From assembly GCA_963169565.1 (NCBI GenBank), contig CAUJDI010000063.1, forward strand, positions 45,401 through 109,400: a stretch of DNA of 64,000 bases. The letters run 5' to 3'. This document shows, in pieces, positions 36,538 through 44,293 of this stretch; position 1 is the stretch's first letter, and the number at the start of each line of letters is the position of its first letter. The stretch is from Bacillota bacterium (GTDB lineage: Bacteria; Bacillota; Clostridia; Christensenellales; Aristaeellaceae). Position numbers and translations under genes: made by a program. The notes below the pieces were generated by a model that was not told where the DNA came from, did not search any database, and worked only from the letters and a program-made list of their open reading frames with translations.

Positions 36538-37464
36538 CTACAGGCGGGTATTCAGGAACAGCTCCGCTTCCCTGAGGATGGAGCGCACGTCGGCGAATGA
36601 AAGCTTTCGAAGGGCCTGCTCATATGGCAGGATGTGCGCGGTAACGTCAGGCCCTGACCTGATTTCCTGATCCTTCTGGAAGCTTGCCAGAAAATAAGCG
36701 AAGTGCTTCAGCATTCCTTTTCCCTGCGGATAGACGATCTCCCCGCTGAATCCGGGTACGATGACCGCCTTGATCCCGGTTTCCTCAAAAATTTCCCGAA
36801 GCGTGGTCTGTTCGTTGGTTTCTCCCATCTCCACATGCCCCTTGGGCAGCCCGGTATTGCCGGAAAGTTCCGTGACCAGTACATAAAGCCGCTCTTCATC
36901 CCCCTGGCAGAACAGCACCGCTCCAGCGGAGTACTCGTGCTGATATGCGTCGTAAAGCTCCTTCCTGCTCAAGGAACACAGATAGATGGCCGCTCCTGAC
37001 GCACTGATCCTGGGAGTGCCGACCGTGAACCTAAGTTTCCGGTAAAAGACGGCCATGTCAGGCAGCGTCTCGGCGGTTAGCTGTTGAAGGCCCAGCGTAC
37101 AAAACGATTCAAGCACCATCCTGCGCCCGAGTCCCCGGCGCTGCTGCTGAGGCAGGACGGCTATCAGCAGGATCCGACCTTCCCCCGGGATCTTCTCTTC
37201 GATGGATACCACCCCGATGACCCGTCCGTCCTGAATCAGGCCGAAAACATGATATCGATCCATGAGTTGCCAGGCGGAGAGCATGCGCTTGAGCTGACTT
37301 GCAGTCAGGTGACTGGTGCAAGGTGCGATCAGCTGATTCACACCCGGCAGATGCATGCGGTTTTTCAGGTTGACAAACATCGCCCGCGGCTTACGGACGT
37401 TCATGTTTTCCATTTCAGGCCGCCTGATGCCGTTCTGCTGGTGACTGCCGTTCTCTTGTGTCAT
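36538..37464 (-). CDS. GNAT acetyltransferase-Nudix hydrolase fusion
   Basis: 308 residues with the ATG at 37462-37464 preceded by GAGGCGAAT. The N-terminal half (about 30-165) is a GNAT fold with AVLPQQQRRGLGRRMV as acetyl-CoA loop and AVFYRKLRFTVG. The C-terminal half (about 175-308) is Nudix, with the box G-x5-E-x7-REIFEETG-I near 213-235 and the start AGAVLFCQGDEERLYVLV. The Nudix half resembles bis(5'-nucleosyl)-tetraphosphatase-type enzymes. Joint function unknown. A GTG 27 codons upstream would extend the protein without adding a domain. Confidence 0.85.
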   Translation of the reverse strand: MTQENGSHQQNGIRRPEMENMNVRKPRAMFVNLKNRMHLPGVNQLIAPCTSHLTASQLKRMLSAWQLMDRYHVFGLIQDGRVIGVVSIEEKIPGEGRILLIAVLPQQQRRGLGRRMVLESFCTLGLQQLTAETLPDMAVFYRKLRFTVGTPRISASGAAIYLCSLSRKELYDAYQHEYSAGAVLFCQGDEERLYVLVTELSGNTGLPKGHVEMGETNEQTTLREIFEETGIKAVIVPGFSGEIVYPQGKGMLKHFAYFLASFQKDQEIRSGPDVTAHILPYEQALRKLSFADVRSILREAELFLNTRL

Positions 37465-37607
37465 ATTCGCCTCATATCCCTGGGAAATCATCTGATCGCG
37501 CTCCGAGGTCCGGGCTATGCTTCGTGCGCATATTCTCCCTATCACATCAAATCATATGGAAAACGCCTCTGTCTGTCAAACCGCCGGCGACGATAATGAC
37601 TCATTGG

Positions 37608-37635
37608 TTGAGTGAATGGAAAAAGGAGGTATACT
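37608..37635 (+). promoter_or_regulatory. Sigma-A-type promoter for nagA
   Basis: TTGAGT (37608-37613), 16-nt spacer, TATACT (37630-37635); predicted start near 37642, giving a leader of about 43 nt. Nothing else was seen between 37465 and this site. Confidence 0.55.
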
Positions 37636-37684
37636 ACAGGGAGAAGCTCTCAAGCTTTTGGATCAAGCGATAGAAAGGTTGCGT

Positions 37685-38869
37685 ATGAATGCGATCGTTG
37701 ATGGAATCCTGCTGATTGAAGGCAGGGAGATCAAGGGAAAAGCCCTGCTTTATGATGAACGGATCCGCGGAATCGTCGGACCCGGCGATATTCCCGAAAA
37801 CTGCGGGATCATTGGCGCGCAGGGCCTCTACGTCTCGCCGGGTCTGATCGATATCCACGTTCACGGTTACCTGGGTGAGGATGCGTCGGACGGCAGCGTA
37901 AACGGACTTCAGATCATGGCGGAAGCCCTCCTGAAAAACGGGGTGACGGCCTTCCTGCCGACCACCATGACGGTCAAATGGGATGATATCCTGCTGTCAT
38001 TGACAGCCATCCGTTCCGTCAAACGGCTCAGTACCCAAAGGGATTTTAAGGGGAGCGAGATCCTCGGAGTCCACATGGAGGGGCCCTTCATCAGCCCCAT
38101 GCGCAAAGGAGCGCAGGCAGAGGATGCCATCGCTGTCCCGGATGCTGACAGGATCCTTTCATTGGGGGACGTCGTGCGCATTGTCACCGTCGCGCCTGAA
38201 ATGTCCGGCGGTCATCCATTCATCAAAAGAATCAGAAAGGAATCGGATATCATCGTGTCCATCGGCCACTCTGATGCAAGCTTTGAGCAGGCAATGGAGG
38301 CAATTACCATGGGAGTATCCCACATCACACATCTTTTCAACGCGATGAGCGGGCTGAACCACAGGGCGCCGGGCGTCGTCGGCGCGGCGCTGACCGCGCC
38401 TGTCAGCTGTGAACTGATCGCGGACACTTTTCACGTCCATCCCGGGTTGTTCAGCCTGCTTCTCAAAGTCAAGAAAGAGTCGCTGGTCCTCGTGTCTGAC
38501 TGCACCAGGGCTGGCGGGCTTGGCGACGGGCGATATACCCTGGGAGGGCAGGGCATCGAAGTGAAGGGCATCCAAAGCCGGCTGAACGACGGGACGATCG
38601 CCGGCAGCGTGCTGAAGCTGAACGAAGGCGTGCGGAACTTCCGGGATCACACCGGCATCACAACCGCTGAGGCGGTTCAGTTTGCTTCCATCAACGCCGC
38701 AAAAGCGATCAAGGCCGATCGGGAAAAGGGCTCCCTTGAACCGGGAAAGGATGCTGATATCGCCCTGTTTGACAGGGACATGAACGTCTTTTCTGTTTTT
38801 ACCAGAGGCAATCTCAAATATGTCAATAAAGACCTTGATGAACGTAAATTTCCCCTTGCCTCAAATTGA
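37685..38869 (+). CDS. nagA: N-acetylglucosamine-6-phosphate deacetylase
   Basis: Removes the acetyl group from GlcNAc-6-P in amino-sugar and cell-wall recycling. 394 residues, amidohydrolase fold: PGLIDIHVHGYLGEDASDG, GVHMEGPFISPMRKGAQ (metal Glu), VSIGHSDASFEQ and THLFNAMSGLNHRAPG, LVSDCTRAGG with the catalytic Asp. ATG 37685 after GAAAGGTTGCGT; the upstream ATG at 37616 precedes the promoter's -10 box. nagB is not in the window. Confidence 0.96.
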   Translation: MNAIVDGILLIEGREIKGKALLYDERIRGIVGPGDIPENCGIIGAQGLYVSPGLIDIHVHGYLGEDASDGSVNGLQIMAEALLKNGVTAFLPTTMTVKWDDILLSLTAIRSVKRLSTQRDFKGSEILGVHMEGPFISPMRKGAQAEDAIAVPDADRILSLGDVVRIVTVAPEMSGGHPFIKRIRKESDIIVSIGHSDASFEQAMEAITMGVSHITHLFNAMSGLNHRAPGVVGAALTAPVSCELIADTFHVHPGLFSLLLKVKKESLVLVSDCTRAGGLGDGRYTLGGQGIEVKGIQSRLNDGTIAGSVLKLNEGVRNFRDHTGITTAEAVQFASINAAKAIKADREKGSLEPGKDADIALFDRDMNVFSVFTRGNLKYVNKDLDERKFPLASN

Positions 38870-38884
38870 AATAGCATATATAAT
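38856..38884 (+). promoter_or_regulatory. Sigma-A-type promoter for rpsF-ssb-rpsR
   Basis: TTGCCT (38856-38861), 17-nt spacer, consensus TATAAT (38879-38884). It overlaps the last codons of nagA. Leader of about 60 nt follows. Confidence 0.75.
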
Positions 38885-38903
38885 ACTTAATTGGCACATC
38901 CTT

Positions 38904-38924
38904 GCGCCATGCAAGACATGGCGC
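38904..38924 (+). promoter_or_regulatory. Leader hairpin upstream of rpsF
   Basis: GCGCCATG (38904-38911) pairs perfectly with CATGGCGC (38917-38924) around a 5-nt loop, 11 nt before the SD region. Could be part of an S6:S18 autoregulatory leader, a known Firmicutes/Proteobacteria motif, but the diagnostic CCG bulge was not clearly found. Confidence 0.4.
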
Positions 38925-38950
38925 CATACGTCCATGAGGAGGTGAAAGGA

Positions 38951-39340
38951 ATGGATTACGAACTGCTCTACATCATCGACCCGTCCCTTGAGGAAGAGCC
39001 CAGGAAGGAGCTCGTCGCGCGTTACACCGCGCTGATCGGGCAGCACGAGGGCAAAGTGGAAAAGGTGGAAGAATGGGGAAAGCGTCGTCTGGCCTATCTG
39101 GTCAACGACAAGCCCGAAGGCTACTACGTGCTGGTAGATTTCTCCGCCCCCACGGCATTCCCCAAAGAATTGGAACGCATCATGGAGATCGACGACAATG
39201 TCATGAGGTATCTCATCACCCGCGTCGAACACAAGCGCTCCAACGTCAAACCGCAGGTACAGCGCGCTGTCCCGCAGCCCCAGAACGTTGAAGTCCCCGA
39301 ACCCGATGTCCAAACCGCATCTGAACCGGTCGAGGAGTAA
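38951..39340 (+). CDS. rpsF: 30S ribosomal protein S6
   Basis: 129 residues. MDYELLYIIDPSLEEE start, the central WGKRRLAYLVNDKPEGYYVLVDFSA and VMRYLITRVE are typical; the acidic tail after residue 100 is longer than in B. subtilis. GAGGAGGTGAAAGGA precedes ATG 38951. First gene of the conserved rpsF-ssb-rpsR operon. Confidence 0.97.
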   Translation: MDYELLYIIDPSLEEEPRKELVARYTALIGQHEGKVEKVEEWGKRRLAYLVNDKPEGYYVLVDFSAPTAFPKELERIMEIDDNVMRYLITRVEHKRSNVKPQVQRAVPQPQNVEVPEPDVQTASEPVEE

Positions 39341-39351
39341 CGGAGGCCAGG

Positions 39352-39771
39352 ATGAATAAGATCTTCATCATCGGCAATCTGACGCGCGACCCTGAGATGC
39401 GCAGCACCCAGGCCGGCATCCCTGTATGCTCCTTTACGGTGGCTGTCAACAGGCGTCAGCGACAGGGAGCGGAAGCCGGACAGCCCGAGGCAGACTTTTT
39501 CAGGGTGACAACCTGGCGGCAGCTGGCCGAAAACTGCAATCGTTTTCTGGCAAAAGGGCGTAAAGTCGGGGTCGTCGGAACGCTGGCGCTGCAGAATTAC
39601 ACCGGCAATGACGGTCAGCAGCGTTCCAGCCTTGAGGTACAGGCGGATGAGGTCGAATTCCTCTCGCCGCGCGGCGAAGGCGCCGTCGACCCGAAACCCG
39701 GCGCACCCATTCAGGCCCAGGACAACAGCAGCGGTTTTGTCCGAGTGGATGACGACGACCTGCCGTTTTAA
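39352..39771 (+). CDS. ssb: Single-stranded DNA-binding protein
   Basis: 139 residues: OB fold (1-105) beginning MNKIFIIGNLTRDPEMR, a short linker and the C-terminal interaction tip DDDDLPF. GGAGGCCAGG precedes the ATG, 11 nt after rpsF. Confidence 0.98.
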   Translation: MNKIFIIGNLTRDPEMRSTQAGIPVCSFTVAVNRRQRQGAEAGQPEADFFRVTTWRQLAENCNRFLAKGRKVGVVGTLALQNYTGNDGQQRSSLEVQADEVEFLSPRGEGAVDPKPGAPIQAQDNSSGFVRVDDDDLPF

Positions 39772-39796
39772 CAAATAGTGAAGAGGAGACAGAAAA

Positions 39797-40054
39797 ATGT
39801 CTGAGGATAAGGGAGCAGATAGAAAGCTACGTCCCAGGGGCAGACGGCCGCGGAAAAAGGTCTGCGACTTCTGCGCGAACAAAGTTGTTTTTATTGACTA
39901 CAAGGACGTCAACAGACTTCGCCGCTACATCAATGAGCGCGGCAAGATCTCACCCAGGCGGATGATGGGCACCTGTGCCAAGCATCAGCGCCAGCTGTCC
40001 GAGGCCATCAAGCGCGCCCGTGCCATCGCGCTGATGCCCTATTCAGCGGACTGA
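39797..40054 (+). CDS. rpsR: 30S ribosomal protein S18
   Basis: 85 residues with [23 protein letters not shown] and [27 protein letters not shown]. Two to three cysteines, C-x2-C, suggest a zinc-type S18. Follows AAGAGGAGACAGAAAA. The usual next gene rplI is absent; a terminator and the convergent dnaA follow. Confidence 0.98.
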   Translation: MSEDKGADRKLRPRGRRPRKKVCDFCANKVVFIDYKDVNRLRRYINERGKISPRRMMGTCAKHQRQLSEAIKRARAIALMPYSAD

Positions 40055-40075
40055 CGTCATAAGGCTTCCGATGAC

Positions 40076-40101
40076 AAAACCGGCTTCGCGGCCGGTTTTT
40101 T
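40076..40101. terminator. Bidirectional terminator between rpsR and dnaA
   Basis: AAAACCGGC (40076-40084) pairs with GCCGGTTTTTT (40091-40101) around a TTCGCG loop; T-runs on both strands. Confidence 0.85.
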
Positions 40102-40125
40102 GACGTCCTTTTTTAGCTCTGCCGC

Positions 40126-41445
40126 TTATTGCCTGAGCAGCTGTTTGGTTAGGTCTGAAGCGGCAGCTTTGACCGGCGGCGACATCTGGATCAGACTTTC
40201 GATTTTGGCGCAGCCATGCAGTACTGTTGAGTGGTCACGCCCTCCAAGCATCATGCCGATCCTCGGCAGGCTGGAGTCGGTGATTTTCCGCGACAGATAC
40301 ATGACCATCTGCCGGGGTACCGTCACCCCACGGCTCCGCCTTGGCCCGGTCAGGTCCTCAAGGCTTACGCCGTAATAAGCGCAAACCGCCTGCAGGACGT
40401 CTTCGCAGTTCACGCTTCTGGGCTGGTGCTCGGAGATGATCTCTTTCAGCGCTTCCTGCGCAAGCGCAAGGCTGATCTCCTTCCCAGTCAGCGACGAATA
40501 TGCAGCCAGCCTGGTCAGGCTGCCCTCCAGTTCCCTGATGTTGCTGTCAACATTCTGGGCGATCATCTGGATGATGTCTTCCGATACCTCAATGTTCTCT
40601 TCCCTGGCTTTGGACCGGAGAATGGCGCAGCGCGTGTCCATGTCCGGCCGTGCGATGTCGGCGATGAGCCCCGACAGAAAACGGCTGCACAGCCTCTCCT
40701 CCAGGCGCGCGATCTCCTTGGGCGGGCGGTCCGATGAAATCACGATCTGCTTCCCGGCATTGAACAGGGCGTTGAAGGTATGGAAAAACTCTTCCTGGGT
40801 GGAGTCGCGTCCGGCGATGAACTGGATGTCATCGATCAGCAATACGTCAACGCTGCGGTATTTCTCCCTGAACTGCACGTTGCGGTTGGTCTGGATCGCC
40901 GAAACAAGCTCAATGGTAAAGGTTTCGCTCGTCACATACTCCAGCCGGGCCTCCGGCCGCTGCTGAAGGATATAGTGCCCGATGGCATGCATCAGGTGCG
41001 TTTTCCCCAGGCCGACACCGCCGTAGATGAACAGGGGGTTGTACGCGTCCGCCGGGGCTTCCGCCACGGCAAGCGAGGCCGCATGGGCGAATCGGTTTCC
41101 GGAACCCACGACAAAGGACTCGAAGGTATAGCGGCTGTTGAGTTTCGGCGTCGGTTTCCTCAGCGTGATGGACCCGTTTTGGTACTCCGTCGCCTGTTTG
41201 GGCGTGAGGATGCTCAGCCGCAGGTCTTTCCCCGACGCCTGCTTGAGCGCGGATGAAATCAGGGCCGAGTAGCGCGGCACCACAAACTGGTGATAAAAAT
41301 CCGTTTCAGCCTTTACAAAGTACTGGTCGCCGCTGACGTCCAGCGGACGAAGCGCCCGCTCGATCCACGTGGAATACGTCACGTCGGACATCTCAGCATG
41401 CATGAGCTGACAGGCCCTTTGCCAAATCGATTGGTAATCCAACAC
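40126..41445 (-). CDS. dnaA: Chromosomal replication initiator DnaA
   Basis: Binds DnaA boxes and opens oriC. 439 residues with GTG start at 41443-41445 (GGGAG 5 nt upstream; TTG one codon later also possible). Domain I (about 1-85), Walker A GGVGLGKTHLMHAIG, Walker B VDVLLIDDIQF, sensor RFLSGLIADIARPD, and the C-terminal DNA-binding signature DHSTVLHGCAKI. Complete. dnaN, recF and gyrB do not follow; a terminator and rpsR lie downstream. Confidence 0.97.
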   Translation of the reverse strand: MLDYQSIWQRACQLMHAEMSDVTYSTWIERALRPLDVSGDQYFVKAETDFYHQFVVPRYSALISSALKQASGKDLRLSILTPKQATEYQNGSITLRKPTPKLNSRYTFESFVVGSGNRFAHAASLAVAEAPADAYNPLFIYGGVGLGKTHLMHAIGHYILQQRPEARLEYVTSETFTIELVSAIQTNRNVQFREKYRSVDVLLIDDIQFIAGRDSTQEEFFHTFNALFNAGKQIVISSDRPPKEIARLEERLCSRFLSGLIADIARPDMDTRCAILRSKAREENIEVSEDIIQMIAQNVDSNIRELEGSLTRLAAYSSLTGKEISLALAQEALKEIISEHQPRSVNCEDVLQAVCAYYGVSLEDLTGPRRSRGVTVPRQMVMYLSRKITDSSLPRIGMMLGGRDHSTVLHGCAKIESLIQMSPPVKAAASDLTKQLLRQ

Positions 41446-41484
41446 TTCGTCTCCCGTATAATAATTTATGCATGATGTATACAC

Positions 41485-41880
41485 AGCTCAAGGCAACCTG
41501 CGACCCGTATGTGCGCCCCTTGATGAACAGTGGATAACCGCTTGTGGATAAATCCGCGTCCATCGCCATCCACCCCGGCATTCTACCACGAAGCAAGCGT
41601 GGAATCAAACCTGCCGCTGTCTCCGAAACCTGCATGAAAGCCCGACTGTTGATAAGTCGCGCAACTATCCCTTGTGGTCGGCTGTTCCTCCTTACCCAAC
41701 AAGTGGTGAACGCTTTGCATAATTATGCAATTATCCCGGATTGTTTCTACAATATTTCTTTTTCTGTATTTTTGTTAAGCGATTGTCACATTGCGACTCC
41801 TCCACCGAAATGTATTTTGTCCAAGGTGTTCTTTTCTTTGCAGAAAAAAGAGGATATACTCGAAAGCCAAGCGGACATAA
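41485..41880. other. Candidate replication origin / dnaA regulatory region
   Basis: About 400 nt without a gene between dnaA and the MFS gene. It has a perfect DnaA box in reverse, TGTGGATAA (41543-41551), a near copy AGTGGATAA (41529-41537), a TGTTGATAA variant (41647-41655) and an AT-rich stretch (about 41717-41780) that could unwind. This could be oriC or a DnaA-box cluster for dnaA autoregulation. Confidence 0.65.
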
Positions 41881-41894
41881 AGGAGGACAAGCGG

Positions 41895-43496
41895 ATGCAG
41901 GCAGCCGACCACGGCCGGTTCAATCAGAAGGAACGCAGCTGGATCCTGTATGACTGGGCCAATTCAGTGTACGCGACCAATATCATGGCCGCCATATTCC
42001 CGACGATCTTCGTTTCCTTTGCCGGCAGCAGGGGCGATGTCTGGTGGGGCTACGGAACCAGCATCGCGACCCTGATCGTAGCGCTTCTGGCGCCGATCCT
42101 GGGTTCGATCGCAGATTACAAGGGAATGAAAAAGAAGCTGTTCACAGCGTTCATGCTGCTGGGGGTCGTCAGCACCGCGTCCATAGCGCTGACCGGCGAC
42201 TGGCGGGTGATGCTGGTCGGCTACATCGTCTCGAAAATCGGGTTCTCCGGATCAAACCTGTTTTATGACAGTTTCCTGACAGATGTTACGACCAATGAAC
42301 GAATGGATAAAGTATCGTCCTGGGGATATGCCATGGGGTACATCGGCGGCAGCACCATCCCCTTTGTCATCTCCATCGTCGTGTTGATGACCATGGGCTA
42401 CTCAAGCCCCTTCGCCCAGAAATTCTCAATTCTCATCACCTCTGTTTGGTGGCTCCTGTTCTCCTTGCCGTTCCTGAAGAATGTCGATCAGGTCCACTAC
42501 ATTGAGAAAGCCGGCCGTCCAACGCTGAAGGACGCGGTCGGCAACATCCTGATTACCGCCCGCGACATCGCCAAAAGCCGCGGCCTTCTGCTGTTCATTC
42601 TCGCGTACTTCTTCTATATCGACGGGGTCGGCACGGTCATCAGCATATCGACTGCCTATGGTTCCGCACTCGGCCTGGGGGCGACCGGCATGATCCTGGC
42701 CCTGCTGGTCACCCAGATCGTCGCGATGCCCAGCTCGATCCTGTTTGCCAAGCTCTCCAAACGCATTTCGACGCGCAAAGCTTTGTTGCTGGCGATCTCG
42801 GTCTACATGCTGATCTGCCTTGTCGGTTTCTACATGGGTTTTTCATTGGAGCCGCACCAGGCCGCCTATCAGGATGCATATGCTGCTGAACGTCGAGCGA
42901 TCGAGACGGGGTTCCCGTTCGAATCCTTTGATGATCCGGAAGGCGTTCGAAGTGCCCTGAAAACCTATCTGGATCAAACGGAGAAAGCGATCACCGGGTC
43001 AAATCAGGGCCTGCTTCATCAACTGGCGCTGGAATCAAAGGACGTATCCGTTGGGGATGCGGCCTTGTTGGCCCTGGCACAGCAGGAGCTTGCCATGAGG
43101 CTGACTGCGTTCAAGGACGGCAACATCCAGACAGTCCGTGACTATACTGATGCGATCAGTTTTTCAACCAGGCTTTTCTGGGCAATGGCAGCGCTGGTCG
43201 GCACGATGCAGGGCGGCATCCAGGCGGTCAGCCGCAGCTATTTCGGAAGGCTTGTCCCCAAGAAACGCTCAAACGAGTATTTTGGTTTCTTTGATATTTT
43301 CGGCAAGTTTGCCACTGTCGTCGGCCCCTTGCTCTATGCCGTGGTCGGAAGCCTGACAGGCCGGTCATCCTTCGGCGCGCTCTGTCTGCTGCTGCTGTTC
43401 CTCGCGGGGTTCATCATCCTGTTCCTTGCAGGAAAACCGCTGGAAGAGCTTGAAGCCGCCAGGACGCTCCAGGCAGCGACCGAAGCAGAGGGATAA
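41895..43496 (+). CDS. MFS transporter, UMF1 (Atg22-like) family
   Basis: 533 residues, about 12 helices. The N-terminal SWILYDWANSVYATNIMAAIFPTIF is the UMF1 signature. Between helices in the C-terminal half sits a soluble insert of roughly 100 residues (about 320-415, rich in Glu and Gln) unusual in length. Substrate unknown. AAAGGAGGACAAGCGG precedes ATG 41895; longer frames run back through the DnaA-box region and are rejected. A TATACT box at 41855-41860 may be its -10. Confidence 0.88.
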   Translation: MQAADHGRFNQKERSWILYDWANSVYATNIMAAIFPTIFVSFAGSRGDVWWGYGTSIATLIVALLAPILGSIADYKGMKKKLFTAFMLLGVVSTASIALTGDWRVMLVGYIVSKIGFSGSNLFYDSFLTDVTTNERMDKVSSWGYAMGYIGGSTIPFVISIVVLMTMGYSSPFAQKFSILITSVWWLLFSLPFLKNVDQVHYIEKAGRPTLKDAVGNILITARDIAKSRGLLLFILAYFFYIDGVGTVISISTAYGSALGLGATGMILALLVTQIVAMPSSILFAKLSKRISTRKALLLAISVYMLICLVGFYMGFSLEPHQAAYQDAYAAERRAIETGFPFESFDDPEGVRSALKTYLDQTEKAITGSNQGLLHQLALESKDVSVGDAALLALAQQELAMRLTAFKDGNIQTVRDYTDAISFSTRLFWAMAALVGTMQGGIQAVSRSYFGRLVPKKRSNEYFGFFDIFGKFATVVGPLLYAVVGSLTGRSSFGALCLLLLFLAGFIILFLAGKPLEELEAARTLQAATEAEG

Positions 43497-43518
43497 CCGG
43501 TCCTGTCAGCCCAAGTAA

Positions 43519-43548
43519 AAAGCACGTGCCTTGCCGGCGCGTGCTTTA
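43519..43548. terminator. Terminator between the MFS gene and rubredoxin
   Basis: AAAGCACG (43519-43526) pairs with CGTGCTTT (43540-43547) with further pairing inside; only short T-runs but present on both sides of convergent genes. Confidence 0.6.
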
Positions 43549-43564
43549 TAACGCTTAAGGATGA

Positions 43565-43726
43565 TCAGTCAACCAGGCTGAACTGGTCCTTGCTGGCGCC
43601 GCACATCGGGCATTCGAAATCCTCAGGCAGGTCTTCCCATTTGGTGCCGGCGGCGATCCCGGCATCCGGGTCGCCCTCAGCCTCGTCATAGATATACCCG
43701 CAGACGTCACACACGTACTTTTTCAC
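43565..43726 (-). CDS. Rubredoxin
   Basis: 53-residue electron carrier with one Fe(Cys)4 site. Translation from GTG 43724-43726 gives [19 protein letters not shown] at the start and [13 protein letters not shown] near the end: the two C-x2-C-G motifs. AGGAGGGACAACAA lies upstream. It follows the superoxide reductase gene by 18 nt and is the expected electron donor to it. Confidence 0.96.
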   Translation of the reverse strand: MKKYVCDVCGYIYDEAEGDPDAGIAAGTKWEDLPEDFECPMCGASKDQFSLVD

Positions 43727-43744
43727 TTGTTGTCCCTCCTAAAA

Positions 43745-44119
43745 TTATGCTTCAGCCTTCCAAAGGCCGTGCAGGTTGCAGAACTCCCATGCGGCGACAG
43801 GCGCGTCGTCAGGGGCAAGCGCAAACTCAGCCATGGGTTTCTGACCGGGCTTGAGCGCTTTGTACTGGTAACCGCCTTGGGTCTGAAGGACGATGAACGC
43901 GATGTAGTGCTTTTCCTCCATCGGGTGCTCGACAGACCCGACCCTGACGGTCAGCAGGTTCCCATCGGCGGAGATCACCGGGACGTGTTTCTCCCTGGAT
44001 GCGTCGATCGTGCCGGGCACCATTTCCTGCATCTCTTCCCCGCAGCAAACGACCGGAACCTTTGAATCATAGGCGTACACGACGATGTTGCCACAATGTT
44101 TGCAGTGATAGAACCTCAT
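43745..44119 (-). CDS. Desulfoferrodoxin-type superoxide reductase
   Basis: 124 residues. The N-terminal desulforedoxin-like domain has CKHCGN and VVCCGEEM (Fe site I); the SOR domain has REKHVPVI, VEHPMEEKHYIAF and the C-terminal CNLHGLW, giving the His4-Cys site II. Reduces superoxide without making oxygen, typical of anaerobes. Start ATG 44119 after GAGGCTGTGCAT; a Met ten codons upstream is too near the transcription start. Confidence 0.95.
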   Translation of the reverse strand: MRFYHCKHCGNIVVYAYDSKVPVVCCGEEMQEMVPGTIDASREKHVPVISADGNLLTVRVGSVEHPMEEKHYIAFIVLQTQGGYQYKALKPGQKPMAEFALAPDDAPVAAWEFCNLHGLWKAEA

Positions 44120-44157
44120 ATGCACAGCCTCGCTTTCTAGAAAATCCATCTGCGCAT

Positions 44158-44187
44158 ATTATAGAAAATCAGGCACGCAGCTGTCAA
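44158..44187 (-). promoter_or_regulatory. Consensus sigma-A promoter for superoxide reductase-rubredoxin
   Basis: Minus strand TTGACA (44182-44187), 18-nt spacer, TATAAT (44158-44163). Both hexamers are perfect, the strongest promoter seen in the window. Confidence 0.85.
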
Positions 44188-44234
44188 GGACAAACAGCGG
44201 GCCGCAGGATCGGCCGGGCCTGGCCCCGCGTTTC

Positions 44235-44263
44235 TTGACATTGAATCCGGGTGTATCTACAAT
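44235..44263 (+). promoter_or_regulatory. Sigma-A-type promoter for the VanW gene
   Basis: TTGACA (44235-44240), 17-nt spacer, TACAAT (44258-44263). Divergent from the superoxide-reductase promoter; predicted start near 44270 just before the SD. Confidence 0.75.
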
Positions 44264-44293
44264 CAGGCCATCATCTGGAGGTGAGAAGAGGCT

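Noticed and set aside
41544..41894. N-terminal extension of the MFS frame
   Set aside because: It crosses the DnaA-box and AT-rich region, and a good SD precedes the ATG at 41895.
44120..44293. Small ORFs between superoxide reductase and VanW genes
   Set aside because: The interval is filled by two back-to-back promoters; no frame has an SD and recognisable content.
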